Shown: piece after piece, positions 1-8,020 of the stretch
Layout: each line of letters starts with the position of its first letter
How positions within the stretch are numbered: the first letter of the stretch is position 1
The notes under the pieces: model-generated
Seen by the model: the letters and a program-made list of their open reading frames with translations, nothing else
The model's database searches: none
Told to the model about the DNA's origin: nothing
Position numbers and translations under genes: made by a program
Virus record (IMG/VR): IMGVR_UViG_3300010373_000122
Coordinates: 1 to 25,516 of that record
From: a virus
DNA length: 25,516 bases
Strand: one strand, 5' to 3'

Positions 1-601
1 TCCCATCAGGGCCAATCCTGGTCATGCTCGTCTTGCCGTCTTGCGACGTTGTGAGGCTGGGCATGAAACCAGCACCCAAACGGTTCCGGTCGTAGGCGTA
101 GCCGTTGGTGACCTGCATGTCTCGGCCGCCATTCTTCTCAATCATCGCGGCGATGCCCTTGCCGCCATTGAAAGCCACGTCAGCCTGGATCGCTTGCTCC
201 GGAATGCCCAAGGAGCGGGCCAACTCTAGGATTCCGCCCCCCTGGCTACCGCCGCCAGTCGCTGGCATGCCGGCACTAGGCGCAGCCCCAGAAGATCCGC
301 TAGCTCCCACAAAGCCAGCACCATGCCCCTGAGCCGAGCTGCCACCCATCAAGCGCTCAATCCACGCCTGCTGGCGGGCATCTTTCACAGACGCCAGCTT
401 GCGCGCTTCGATCTCGCTCTCGTAGTTGTTCATCTGAGCCTGCAGAAGCTTCTGCTGCAGGTCGCCTTTGCGCTGCGAGTCCGCGTATTGCACAGCACTC
501 AGCAGGCCCGGGCCGAACTTTTGCCCACTGCCTGCGGCAGCCAGCAGGCCCAGCCCCAACTGAGACTCAGGGCTGCTCAGGAAATCGAGTAGTCCAGCCA
601 T
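1..601 (-). CDS. Partial virion-type protein, C-terminus off the left edge
   Basis: The open frame begins with ATG at 601 and stays open to base 1, so about 200 residues are visible and the end is missing. It starts MAGLLDFLSSPESQLGLGLL, continues with an Ala/Gln-rich helical stretch (about residues 30-85), a Gly/Ser/Ala-rich linker (about 87-125) and a more ordered part from about residue 126 (GGILELARSLGIPEQ). Its ATG overlaps the TGA of the preceding gene by one base, so it is probably translationally coupled. Position after the nozzle and GNAT-like genes, together with this low-complexity architecture, fits an internal virion or DNA-ejection protein of a podovirus. That role is inferred; I recognise no catalytic motif in the visible part. 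Confidence 0.8.
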   Translation of the reverse strand, partial: MAGLLDFLSSPESQLGLGLLAAAGSGQKFGPGLLSAVQYADSQRKGDLQQKLLQAQMNNYESEIEARKLASVKDARQQAWIERLMGGSSAQGHGAGFVGASGSSGAAPSAGMPATGGGSQGGGILELARSLGIPEQAIQADVAFNGGKGIAAMIEKNGGRDMQVTNGYAYDRNRLGAGFMPSLTTSQDGKTSMTRIGPDG

Positions 602-1395
602 CACGCACCTCCGTCACCATAGCCATACTGATCGCGGCGGAACTGGTCCTGAGCTGCCTGGCGGCGCAGATACTCGATCTCTGCATCAGTCAGATTGCCC
701 ATGTTGCTCTCCGGCGCCTTTGGCTCAGGGATAGCTCCAGACGTGTAGGGGTTCAGCGCCTTGAAGTCAATCTGCCCGTAAGCCTGCCCAGGGTTCGTCC
801 TCATCGTCGGGATCATGTCAGTCGGGCGAAGGCCGCTGGACTGCATGCCCTGGCCGGCGCCCTGAGTCATGTCCTGGCCTCCGCCGCTCATCAGGCCTCC
901 AGCACCGCCCAGCGCGCCAGAGATGCCACCCAGAAGCCCGCCGTTTGTCAGCGGCGAATAGCCTTGGCCTGCCTGCCCCAACAGACCAGCCAGCGCGCCA
1001 CCCTGGCCGCCGCCTGCCGCCTGTCCCATGCCACCCATACCAGATCCCATGCCGCGCTCTGGCCGCAGGAATCCACCCATCTCCGACCCAGCCGGCGCGC
1101 GCTGGTAGTTCGAGTTCATCAGGCGGTTGGCGAGCGCCATGCCGGAGGGAGCAATGTTCTGCCGGTAGTTGTCGATGTCGCCGTACAGGTTCTGCAGTGA
1201 CGTCTGCTGCAGCTGGTTGAATGGGTTCTGCTCATAGTAGCCCTGAAGGGTCTGCCCCTTCTTGATTGAGTCAATCAACGGCTGCTGAGCCGGCCCCCAG
1301 GGCTGTTTTGTCTCCGTAGTTTGCTTTCCGCCGCCGCTGTCACTCAACAGGCCACCGACCAGGGCGCCTCCGATTTGTCCGATTGCTGATGGCAT
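601..1395 (-). CDS. Gly/Gln/Met-rich phage protein, possible internal virion protein
   Basis: A 264-residue protein starting MPSAIGQIGGALVGGLLSDS. The first 20 residues form a small-residue hydrophobic stretch. A Gln/Asn-rich helical segment follows (about 30-95), then a long Gly/Met/Gln/Ala-rich low-complexity region (about 103-185), and a charged C-terminus (ending YGYGDGGA) containing EIEYLRRQAAQDQFRRDQ. It starts one base after the stop of the GNAT-like gene and its own TGA overlaps the next ATG. It belongs to a block of four low-complexity proteins at the distal end of the tail genes. In podoviruses this slot usually holds ejection or internal proteins; I infer such a role but cannot name a family. 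Confidence 0.8.
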   Translation of the reverse strand: MPSAIGQIGGALVGGLLSDSGGGKQTTETKQPWGPAQQPLIDSIKKGQTLQGYYEQNPFNQLQQTSLQNLYGDIDNYRQNIAPSGMALANRLMNSNYQRAPAGSEMGGFLRPERGMGSGMGGMGQAAGGGQGGALAGLLGQAGQGYSPLTNGGLLGGISGALGGAGGLMSGGGQDMTQGAGQGMQSSGLRPTDMIPTMRTNPGQAYGQIDFKALNPYTSGAIPEPKAPESNMGNLTDAEIEYLRRQAAQDQFRRDQYGYGDGGA

Positions 1396-1396
1396 G

Positions 1397-1753
1397 TCAG
1401 AGGTCCTTTTCTACTGAAACTGCTTTTATCCGGTAGCCAGGTCGACGGCGAGTCATGCCGCGACGCACTTCGGCCACCACCTGCCTGCATCCAACGGAGC
1501 GCCCCCAGGCCTCCATCTCATCCACAAGCTCGTTGTTGTACTTGCCAGCACTGGCGACAAGATGCAGGACGCGGCACGCCTTGCCTTCAATGACCTCACT
1601 GATAGCCCAGTAACCGTCATGCATCCAAAGCTGCGCCAAGTCTCCCCTGCAACGCTCCAGCCACATCTGTGCAGTGTCTGTGTGCGTGCGTCGGAAAGCA
1701 GGCTCCAGAGCATCGGCCGCCTCAGCAGGGATGGTGTGGGGAAGGTAGTGCAT
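1397..1753 (-). CDS. GNAT-like phage protein (T7 gp13-type)
   Basis: A 118-residue protein beginning MHYLPHTIPAEAADALEPAF. The pattern of a central strand pair (AQLWMHDGYWAISEVIEG), a short helix (NNELVDEMEAWGRSVGC) and a final strand-turn-strand (RQVVAEVRRGM, then RRPGYRIKAVSVEKDL) is that of small GNAT-fold proteins found among podovirus virion genes. T7 gp13 is the known comparison and is needed for virion morphogenesis. The acetyl-CoA pyrophosphate loop is not obvious, so enzymatic activity is doubtful. The start ATG overlaps the upstream TGA by one base. Family assignment is from fold pattern and context, not from a search. Confidence 0.6.
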   Translation of the reverse strand: MHYLPHTIPAEAADALEPAFRRTHTDTAQMWLERCRGDLAQLWMHDGYWAISEVIEGKACRVLHLVASAGKYNNELVDEMEAWGRSVGCRQVVAEVRRGMTRRRPGYRIKAVSVEKDL

Positions 1754-2673
1754 CAGCCCATCGTCCCCCAGCCATTAGTCGCACCAATGAACCCATCAAG
1801 CCCCGTTCCATTGGTGTTGGCAGCGTTCAGAGCGGACTGATTGCCGGGAGATGTGCCCCACAAGCCGGAAAGCTGGCCGCCAAGCTGCGCCCCACCAAGT
1901 GCGCCCAAAAGAGGGTTGCCTTGTGTGTTTGTGCTGCCTGTGGTGCTGCCGTAGCCATTGCCAATGCCGTTGAACATATTGGCGAACTGGCTCCAATAGT
2001 TCATCGGTGTGTTCTGCACATTCGTCCCAGCCGTCAACCCGGTCTGGTTGTTGCCCATCAGGTTGCTTTGGGCGTTGTTTGCAAGGTTCCAGCCCTGCAT
2101 GGCCCAGCTGTTGTTGTCGTTGTTGATCTGACGGTCCAGGCCGGCATATCCGAGGCCAAGATTCCCCAGGCCGAGGTTGTAGCTGTTGGCAGCGTTGTAG
2201 TAGCCCAGATCGTTGTTGCGCCGGCCCAGGTCATACTGCATGCCGGAGTTGAACCCCTGTGCATTGAGTTGCGCCAGGCCATTGCCGATCTGCTGGTTCA
2301 GGTCGTTCGTGGCATTAGCCTCCATGACCCCTTGCCGGGAGCCGCCGTAGCCACCAGAGGCCGCAGCAGCGCTGGAGATGCCGGGCAACACACGTGTGTT
2401 GAAGTTGTCCGTCATCTGCTGCGTCATGGCCTTGCCAGCCGCGTCTAGATAGGGCTTGGCTTGGTCGAAGTAGTTGCCGGCATAGCCCCCACCGGACGAG
2501 CCGCCATAGCCGATTTCTCCACCACCCCCGCCACCGCCACCACTGGAGGTCGTAGGCGCTTGCGGGTTCGTGAAGTCCAGACCCTGACCGTTGTTGCCGA
2601 CATAGAACGAGTTGACAGTGCCGTTGTCGTCCCAGACGTGCTTCCAGCCGTTTACGAGTTCTTCTCTTGCCAT
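1753..2673 (-). CDS. Gly/Asn-rich virion-type protein
   Basis: A 306-residue protein. The N-terminus (MAREELVNGWKHVWDDNGTV) is ordered, then residues about 43-65 are a poly-glycine linker, followed by a segment starting NYFDQAKPYLDAAGKAMTQQ, then Asn/Gly/Leu-rich repeats such as NLGLGNLGLGYAGLD and a Gly-rich tail. GAGGTG lies four bases upstream of the ATG. The composition resembles internal or tail-tip proteins that are only partly folded until assembly. It sits between a small tail-side protein and the GNAT-like protein and overlaps the latter's start. Function is inferred from position only; the poly-Gly codon run could be a length-variable spot. Confidence 0.75.
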   Translation of the reverse strand: MAREELVNGWKHVWDDNGTVNSFYVGNNGQGLDFTNPQAPTTSSGGGGGGGGEIGYGGSSGGGYAGNYFDQAKPYLDAAGKAMTQQMTDNFNTRVLPGISSAAAASGGYGGSRQGVMEANATNDLNQQIGNGLAQLNAQGFNSGMQYDLGRRNNDLGYYNAANSYNLGLGNLGLGYAGLDRQINNDNNSWAMQGWNLANNAQSNLMGNNQTGLTAGTNVQNTPMNYWSQFANMFNGIGNGYGSTTGSTNTQGNPLLGALGGAQLGGQLSGLWGTSPGNQSALNAANTNGTGLDGFIGATNGWGTMG

Positions 2674-2681
2674 TTTTCACC

Positions 2682-2927
2682 TCATCCAAGAAAGCGCCAG
2701 GCGCCGGCGCGGCGACCATAAAAGCCAGACCCGCTGCCCGGGTTCCAGTCCGTGCCATCAGCAAGCACAACAAGGCCCTCGAAGAGCTTTGCAGGCTCCT
2801 TGTGCAGCGTCTGCAGGTAAGCGAATGGGGCAGATCCTTGCAGTGCGGTTTGCAGGTTCTGCAACTCTTGCTGCAGAAACTGCGGGATCTGCGCCGGGTC
2901 CTGCGGGACATTGCGCGGCGTATACAT
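2682..2927 (-). CDS. Small conserved-type phage virion protein
   Basis: An 81-residue protein starting MYTPRNVPQDPAQIPQFLQQ. An N-terminal helix rich in Gln and Leu is followed by a C-terminal part containing VLADGTDWNPGSGSGFYGRR and ending in W-R-F-L-G. This resembles small modules seen on podovirus and siphovirus structural proteins in which a Gly-rich hairpin is followed by a terminal Trp. Its ATG overlaps the TGA of the nozzle gene (TGATG), so it is coupled to it. No family is named with confidence; a minor tail or decoration role is inferred. Confidence 0.65.
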   Translation of the reverse strand: MYTPRNVPQDPAQIPQFLQQELQNLQTALQGSAPFAYLQTLHKEPAKLFEGLVVLADGTDWNPGSGSGFYGRRAGAWRFLG

Positions 2928-4471
2928 CAGTACCTCCCTCTCGGGACGAAGTCCACATCAAAGCTCTGGAACCGCCACGGCTGGTTGTCCAGGGACGTGA
3001 CTCGCAGCGCCAGAAACCGCCCGTTGGCGAACGTGTCTACCTGGCCATATGCGTTTTGACCGACCGTGTGCACCACAGCAGGGGACCATTCGACCGCCTG
3101 CTCCGGACTCATCTGTGCGCCGACTTCGATCTGCAGCATCACGTTCGAAGGGGCCTGTACGCGGAACCGCAAGCCGCGGATCAGCTTCACCGTGTCCGTC
3201 GAGTCAAGCGCAAGGCCCGTCCGCTCGATGAAGCTTGTGTAACCAGCGCCGTTGATCGTGCCGGTGATGTCCACGGCATTGATCACAGGGGACTGAAACG
3301 ACATCAGCAAGCGTTCTTGAGCTGGAGAGAGTTCATCCTCACTCCATGCCTGTACGGCGTCGTCCCAAGCGTAGTTCTGCGAGTCCCAGGTGTTGGTTGT
3401 GGCCGCGTCAAGCTGCCCCACTGCTGCATAGGTGGCGTTGTTGAGCCGGCGGATGGACCATGTGTTTTCGTCCCAGTTCCAGACGGCAGCCAGCGTGCAG
3501 CGCTCTGCGCCAAGTTCCGGGAAGCAGACCCACACCTCTTTGTACGGGGGGTTCGTCACGACGAAAGACCGAGCGCGGTTCGCACTGTCGATGCTCTGGA
3601 ACAGCCACTTGCGCAGTGTTCCGTTGATGATCGACCTCGGTCCTTGGCCGGCATGCAGGATCACATCACCGTGGGTCAGAACTACATGGCCGAGCGGGGT
3701 TTGAGCAATGCATCCTCGGCCCAGCGCACCTACAGACCCCGGCAGGCGTTGGAAAGAAAACACGTCCATGCCGCCAGTGGCACGCATGGCATACATGCTG
3801 TTCTCCTTGTAGATGATGTTCACATCGCCTAATGGCAACTGATCGATCATCAAGCTAGGCTCTTCTGCAAGATCCAGCTCGCCTGCAAGTTTCGTCTTGT
3901 CGTTCTGATCCCAGCTTTGCGGGACTGCCCCAGGCACTGCTGCATCGGACCACTTCACCATCTGCGAGAAGCGTGTTGCAGGCGTCCCCGGCTTTGTCAC
4001 ATCCAGCGCGACAAGGAAGTTCTTGAATGGCCGGATGGATGCAGCCTTCATGCCGGCAGTCCATCCAGGAAGAGGCAAAAGTAAGCCTGAGCCACCCCAA
4101 TACCACGGCGCGTCAACACCGTTGTTGGCGATCAGCACCCCGTTGAGCACACCACCCGTGAAGCGGTCATCGACACCGCCAGTCGGCGCGACTGTTGGCG
4201 TGATGTCGGTCCGTGTCGTCCCATCATCAGCAAAGACCTTTGCAGTACCAGCATGGACCCAAAACCGCTTTCCACCCTGGTAGAAAGGCTGTAGCCAGTA
4301 TGGGGTGACAGAAGGGGTCGCGAAGACCTGCAACTCACCCTTCATGCGCTCCAGGCCGCCATTGCGGAACCTCATGTTCACGCAATCTGACCAGGCATTG
4401 ATCGGCAGCTCCTGTGGCTGGACATCCTTCACAACCCCAACCTTGCCGAGATCAAGGAACGTCTTGTTCAT
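2927..4471 (-). CDS. Tail nozzle / packaged-DNA stabilisation protein (P22 gp10-like)
   Basis: A 514-residue protein starting MNKTFLDLGKVGVVKDVQPQ. The N-terminal segment LPINAWSDCVNMRFRNGGLE is typical of podovirus head-closure or nozzle proteins. The body is a series of beta blades (for example RFWVHAGTAKVFADDGTTR, GVLIANNGVDAPWYWGG, VNIIYKENSMYAM, VWVCFPELG, AAVWNWDENTWSIRRL) that read as a beta-propeller, with a beta-rich C-terminal domain. P22 gp10 has this kind of fold and seals the packaged head. The length fits. Its start forms an ATGA overlap with the stop of the gene upstream. I am fairly sure of the class and less sure of equivalence to any single named protein. Confidence 0.75.
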   Translation of the reverse strand: MNKTFLDLGKVGVVKDVQPQELPINAWSDCVNMRFRNGGLERMKGELQVFATPSVTPYWLQPFYQGGKRFWVHAGTAKVFADDGTTRTDITPTVAPTGGVDDRFTGGVLNGVLIANNGVDAPWYWGGSGLLLPLPGWTAGMKAASIRPFKNFLVALDVTKPGTPATRFSQMVKWSDAAVPGAVPQSWDQNDKTKLAGELDLAEEPSLMIDQLPLGDVNIIYKENSMYAMRATGGMDVFSFQRLPGSVGALGRGCIAQTPLGHVVLTHGDVILHAGQGPRSIINGTLRKWLFQSIDSANRARSFVVTNPPYKEVWVCFPELGAERCTLAAVWNWDENTWSIRRLNNATYAAVGQLDAATTNTWDSQNYAWDDAVQAWSEDELSPAQERLLMSFQSPVINAVDITGTINGAGYTSFIERTGLALDSTDTVKLIRGLRFRVQAPSNVMLQIEVGAQMSPEQAVEWSPAVVHTVGQNAYGQVDTFANGRFLALRVTSLDNQPWRFQSFDVDFVPRGRY

Positions 4472-4839
4472 GGCAGTTCTTCGGCAAGAATCGGATCGCC
4501 CAGGATCAACGCGGGATCAATGTCATGGCCTGCAGCTTGCAGCTTCGCCAGTCCAGCCGGCAGTGCCGGGTTGTCCAAATCGATGTATTTCCTGACACTT
4601 GCATCGCGCACCACAGCGCGAACCTCTGGCGACTCATCCGCAAGGATGGCGTACTTGGCTGCGCCAAAGCGGTCATAGAAGGCGCCAACACTGATGTACC
4701 GGGGCGACTTCGGCGCATCGTGCTCATCCTGGGTTGCGCACACACGCCACATGCCAGGGAATTGCTGTTCGGCAACCTCTGGTGTGGCAATGATCGTGTT
4801 GTTGACTTCGCCCGAAGCATTGAGGATTTCAATCCGCAT
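4468..4839 (-). CDS. Small tail-fibre-associated protein
   Basis: A 123-residue protein starting MRIEILNASGEVNNTIIATP. It has a short beta-rich N-terminal part (through FPGMWRVCATQDE), then SPRYISVGAFYDRFGAAKYAIL, and a helical C-terminal half (ESPEVRAVVRDASVRKYIDL). A good Shine-Dalgarno AGGAGG lies six bases upstream of the ATG, inside the end of the glycine-rich fibre gene. Location directly after the fibre gene suggests a fibre-associated or chaperone-like protein. The N-terminal pattern is common in small proteins after phage tail fibres, but I do not recognise a characterised family. Confidence 0.65.
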   Translation of the reverse strand: MRIEILNASGEVNNTIIATPEVAEQQFPGMWRVCATQDEHDAPKSPRYISVGAFYDRFGAAKYAILADESPEVRAVVRDASVRKYIDLDNPALPAGLAKLQAAGHDIDPALILGDPILAEELP

Positions 4840-4840
4840 T

Positions 4841-5890
4841 TCAGGCCTCCTTCAGAACCAGAATGACGAGGCCGGCCGCGCCGGCACTACCGCTGGTGCT
4901 ACCGGCGCCAGATGCCATACAGGAGCCGCCAGCACCGCCATTTGCGGCCAGCGGTGTCGTATTGGTGGTGCCCGGTTGACCATTGCCACCCGGCCCGCCC
5001 ATGTACCCAGTGGTGACAACGGTCGAACCATTTGACGAGCTACCACCACCAGGGCCGGCGGAGAGTGCGCCGGTGCCACCGCCACCAAAAACGTCCAGTC
5101 CCCATTGCGACGCGACGTACTGCAGCAGTGGGGCTGGTGACGCCTGTTGAAGTTGACCAATGAAATTCGGCCCAGGAACGGACACAACACCAGAATTAGA
5201 GTCCACACCAGGACCGCCTGATCCGCCGCCTGTTGGCACCGCCGCCGCAGCGCCGGAGCCTGTGACAGATCCTCCTTTGCCGCCCACTCCTGCCCCTGCA
5301 GACCGCTCTCCTGCGCCTGTGGTGTTGATGTCGCCGCCAGCACGTTGAGAGGGCATGGTTTGCAGAATGCCAACTGCTCCGCTGCCGGCAACCGCGATCA
5401 CCGAGGATGTTGCGATCACAGAGCCACCAGGGCCACCCTCAATATGGACATCACCACCAGTGCCGCCAAAGCCACCGCGCGGGCCTGTTGCGGGTTTTGT
5501 GGTGCTGGCCACAGCACCTCTGCCGGCCTTTGCAATGATCGTGCGGCCAGCAATGACACACTGGCTGTCACCGCCATTGTTGCCGCTGACTCGCACAGCG
5601 CCCGACGCAGTGACTGCAGCGCCACCAGCGCCGATCGTCACAACAGCCGTATCACCGCCTGCCACCGTGATCCCATATGCGAAGGCGCATTCGCCTGTCG
5701 ATGCCCCAGAGACAAAGCCAGTGCCGCCAGCAGCGCCGCCACCACCGTGGCCGCCAATAACCAGCACATCGACCTTGCCGCGCTGCGGAAACGTCACCGT
5801 TTGGGACTGCGAGACCATGTACATGGCGAGAACGCCACCGCCCCCAGCGCCTCCACCGCCGCCGAAGAAATCAGAATAGAAACTGCTCAT
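4841..5890 (-). CDS. Glycine-rich tail fibre / adhesin-like protein
   Basis: A 349-residue protein if it starts at ATG 5890 (MSSFYSDFFGGGGG). A frame nine residues longer exists, but the 5890 ATG has AGGGGGA upstream and makes an ATGA overlap with the preceding fibre gene. The sequence QTVTFPQRGKVDVLVIGGHG followed by long Gly/Ala/Ser repeats (GGxGG, PGG) matches glycine-rich fibre domains, where loops of polyglycine-II type can present receptor-binding surfaces. The C-terminus ends in a hydrophobic strand, AGLVILVLKEA. It is probably the distal receptor-binding part, carried by the fibre encoded just upstream. The family call is from composition and the VIGGxGGGG signature. Confidence 0.75.
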   Translation of the reverse strand: MSSFYSDFFGGGGGAGGGGVLAMYMVSQSQTVTFPQRGKVDVLVIGGHGGGGAAGGTGFVSGASTGECAFAYGITVAGGDTAVVTIGAGGAAVTASGAVRVSGNNGGDSQCVIAGRTIIAKAGRGAVASTTKPATGPRGGFGGTGGDVHIEGGPGGSVIATSSVIAVAGSGAVGILQTMPSQRAGGDINTTGAGERSAGAGVGGKGGSVTGSGAAAAVPTGGGSGGPGVDSNSGVVSVPGPNFIGQLQQASPAPLLQYVASQWGLDVFGGGGTGALSAGPGGGSSSNGSTVVTTGYMGGPGGNGQPGTTNTTPLAANGGAGGSCMASGAGSTSGSAGAAGLVILVLKEA

Positions 5891-6720
5891 ACAAATCCCC
5901 CTGTGGTGGCATCCCACCGTACATAGCCACGCACGTTGTCACCCAGCAAAGACATAACGCCAGGCTGCCGGCCGAAGAGGTTGCGAGTACCCCAATCCAG
6001 CGAGTTCTCGGATGTGACTGAGACATGGACAAAGCCAAAGGTGTCGCCATCCTGGAAAGTGGCCGGCAGCGTGAACGTCTGCCCCGTGCAGTTCAGGATG
6101 TTGAGCTTGCCGATCTGCAGCACGCCACCGACCGTGTGCGTGACGGTCGTCAGTTGCGGCCATTGCCAGCTCGCGTTTGCGCCATCAGTGCCGATGAATC
6201 GGCCTGCGTTACCGGTCTGGCCAGGCAGCGTGCCGGCAAGGCCAGTTGCGGCCACAAACGCCGTGGTGGCCACGTTGTCTGTCGCGTCGCCCGTGGTGCG
6301 GGTCGGAGCGCGCAAAGTGGCCGGCGTGAAGTCGTGAGCACCACTCCACGCCTGGCCAGCAATTGCGCCCTTGCTGTTGATCTGCGCCTGCACATCGCCA
6401 CTAACCGTTGCCAGGTATCCCTGGATGGTTGGCGTCAGCGGGCCGACGGTGGTTGTTGATGGAAACACATGGGTGCCAGTCCACGTCTGCCCGGAAATCG
6501 CCCCTTTTCCATCAATCTGAGGCTGGATCGCAGACGTCACGCCAGTCACATAGCTCAACTGGATGTGCGAAGCTGTGACCGCTCCAGCAACGTTCGGGAA
6601 CGTGGTCTTGACGGCCCCTTTGAACATCCTCAGATGCCCGGCGCCCTCGCGCACGAAGTCAGTCTGCGGGGGAAGAGTCGCATTCAGCTGGTTGATATAG
6701 GTGGCGTTTTCGACAGTCAT
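5887..6720 (-). CDS. Tail fibre protein with two internal repeats
   Basis: A 277-residue protein starting MTVENATYINQLNATLPPQT. Residues 1-50 look like a virion-attachment segment (TDFVREGAGHLRMFKGAVKT). Two copies of a roughly 45-residue unit follow, at about 56-96 and 101-140, sharing KGAI-x-GQ-x-W-x-G-x-H. After them comes DNVATTAFVAAT (about 148-159), a signature common near fibre stems. The C-terminal half is beta-rich and has an NSLDWGTRNLFG turn. Its stop overlaps the start of the glycine-rich protein, which suggests the two act as one fibre assembly. The fibre class is clear; receptor and oligomeric state are not. Confidence 0.8.
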   Translation of the reverse strand: MTVENATYINQLNATLPPQTDFVREGAGHLRMFKGAVKTTFPNVAGAVTASHIQLSYVTGVTSAIQPQIDGKGAISGQTWTGTHVFPSTTTVGPLTPTIQGYLATVSGDVQAQINSKGAIAGQAWSGAHDFTPATLRAPTRTTGDATDNVATTAFVAATGLAGTLPGQTGNAGRFIGTDGANASWQWPQLTTVTHTVGGVLQIGKLNILNCTGQTFTLPATFQDGDTFGFVHVSVTSENSLDWGTRNLFGRQPGVMSLLGDNVRGYVRWDATTGGFV

Positions 6721-6721
6721 G

Positions 6722-7339
6722 TCAATTCACCGTCCTTACTCGTAGCGCGGTTCCGCTATGCACGGCCATATCGTCGGCATCTTGGAGAGCCTTGATCTCC
6801 TGCGTCGCTTTGGATGCCCAGATCACGGCTCGTTCGTCGTTGATCATGAAAAGCTCGGCCTCGGACAGCGCGCAAAACAGGTAGATGCTGGGATGGTTTT
6901 GCAACAGCCAATTCGCTGTGTTCACGTCTGACAGCGGGGCGAACCGCGCGTAGTACGTGACATCGATGTTGTAGACGCCATCAGGCACCGGGCCGAGCAG
7001 CAACTGATTGCCTAGCAGCGTGTACACGCCGGGCATGGCTGTGTAGTTGGCCGGGTATTTGGTGTCCAGGTGCTCGATTGGGACGAACGTCAGTTGCCGT
7101 GGCTCGCCGCCGTCAAGCGTGATGTTCTCGGCCTCAAGGTAGTCGTCTGGGAGCTCAACGCCTTGCACGCCTCCAGTGGTGACAAGAGTCACTTTTGCGA
7201 TCTGCTTGCGCAGCCTCAGATCACGCGCAATCCTTCCCTCCGCCAATGCGATGAAGTCAGGGATGTTCGTGGTTAGGTCGGAGCGCTTGAGCCAGCTCGC
7301 GATGGATGCCTGCAGGCCCGCGTAAGTTGTGAGGCTCAT
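6722..7339 (-). CDS. Head-tail adaptor (P22 gp4 / T7 gp11-type)
   Basis: A 205-residue protein starting MSLTTYAGLQASIASWLKRS. The order LxxxIxxWLxRxDL, IPDFIALAEGRIARDLRLRK, a beta segment with LPDDYLEAENITLD, then YYARFAPLSDVNTANWLLQN and a helical C-terminus is characteristic of podovirus adaptors that bind below the portal and connect it to the nozzle. Length is normal for the class (about 190-210). The gene lies between the small head proteins and the fibre genes, and its start overlaps the upstream stop (ATGA). This is one of the more secure structural assignments. Confidence 0.8.
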   Translation of the reverse strand: MSLTTYAGLQASIASWLKRSDLTTNIPDFIALAEGRIARDLRLRKQIAKVTLVTTGGVQGVELPDDYLEAENITLDGGEPRQLTFVPIEHLDTKYPANYTAMPGVYTLLGNQLLLGPVPDGVYNIDVTYYARFAPLSDVNTANWLLQNHPSIYLFCALSEAELFMINDERAVIWASKATQEIKALQDADDMAVHSGTALRVRTVN

Positions 7340-7647
7340 ATCCGCCCCTTCCAGACCCGAAAAGAGCCCAATGCAGGATCGCTGAGCATGCGGCGCTTGA
7401 GCTCTGCAGAGCGGCCCAGGTCCTCGTATCGCACGCCGTTGTCATTGCACCATTTCTCGATCACAACGACCGGAATGGAGGCAGCCAGGCGCATGTCCTT
7501 GGAGCCGTGCATGCCCTCGTTGTGCAGAGCCTTGCTGCGCTCCAAAATGGACTCGCAGTCCTGCATGGTGCCGGTCGTCAACGAGCCATCGCCATTCAGC
7601 TGGACTAGCGTCTTGACGCCGTTTCCTTGGTCGATGACGGTCCGCAT
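7336..7647 (-). CDS. Small head/tail-region phage protein, unknown function
   Basis: A 103-residue protein starting MRTVIDQGNGVKTLVQLNGD. It has a short beta N-terminus, then a helical body containing the segment CESILERSKALHNEGMHGSK, and the segment IPVVVIEKWCNDNGVRYEDL, with a final strand GSFRVWKGRI. It overlaps neighbours on both sides (TGATG upstream, ATGA downstream) and so is surely part of the structural operon. The position between a beta-rich small protein and the adaptor suggests a completion or assembly function. I do not recognise the family. Confidence 0.7.
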   Translation of the reverse strand: MRTVIDQGNGVKTLVQLNGDGSLTTGTMQDCESILERSKALHNEGMHGSKDMRLAASIPVVVIEKWCNDNGVRYEDLGRSAELKRRMLSDPALGSFRVWKGRI

Positions 7648-7961
7648 CAGGCCTGCTCCAGCGGAGTTACGTTGACCTGGCCAGCAGCCGTGCCCTGGAT
7701 GTACGCGATGTGCGTGATGCCGTTGGGCACATGCAGGATCACGGAATCGGCTGGCTGCACCAGGATGTCATTTGCCGTGGCAACGACAGTCGAGATGCCC
7801 AGCTTCACGTAGCACTCATTGCGCGCGGCCACACGCACATAGCGGGGTCGATTGCCGTCCGACGCCACAGGAATAGCCGTAGCAGCCGAGGAAGCGCCCG
7901 TGGCAGCGCTGAAACCCGGCATCGTGATCGTGACGAAACCGGCGCAGTAGATTTGCGACAT
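7647..7961 (-). CDS. Small beta-rich virion-type protein
   Basis: A 104-residue protein starting MSQIYCAGFVTITMPGFSAA. Alternating hydrophobic strands (YVRVAARNECYVKLG, DILVQPADSVILHVPNG, ITHIAYIQGTAAGQVNVTPL) indicate a small all-beta fold, as in minor head or tail decoration proteins. GGAG lies just upstream of the ATG. Its TGA overlaps the ATG of the following gene. It is the first gene after the stem-loop and T-rich tract at 7991-8016, so its expression may be lower than that of the capsid genes. No family name is offered. Confidence 0.7.
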   Translation of the reverse strand: MSQIYCAGFVTITMPGFSAATGASSAATAIPVASDGNRPRYVRVAARNECYVKLGISTVVATANDILVQPADSVILHVPNGITHIAYIQGTAAGQVNVTPLEQA

Positions 7962-7990
7962 GAGGATCTCCGACGCTTCTCAGCGGTGAG

Positions 7991-8016
7991 AGAAAAAGGA
8001 AGGGGCCGCAGCCCCT
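7991..8016 (-). terminator. Stem-loop with T-rich tail after the cement gene
   Basis: On the minus strand the sequence AGGGGC-TGCG-GCCCCT forms a six-base-pair stem (8001-8016) followed by TCCTTTTTCTC. It starts five bases past the stop of the cement-like gene. It looks like a partial rho-independent terminator that could reduce transcription into the tail genes after strong capsid expression. Confidence 0.55.
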
Positions 8017-8020
8017 GCGA

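Noticed and set aside
2612-3832. A 406-codon plus-strand open frame opposite the nozzle and neighbouring genes.
   Set aside because: It is Arg/Pro/His-rich with no domain pattern and lies opposite well-defined structural genes; high-GC antisense frame.
4468-6720. Search for a diversity-generating retroelement (variable repeat near the fibre genes).
   Set aside because: No reverse transcriptase in the window and no template/variable repeat pair seen; only the internal protein-level repeat of the fibre.
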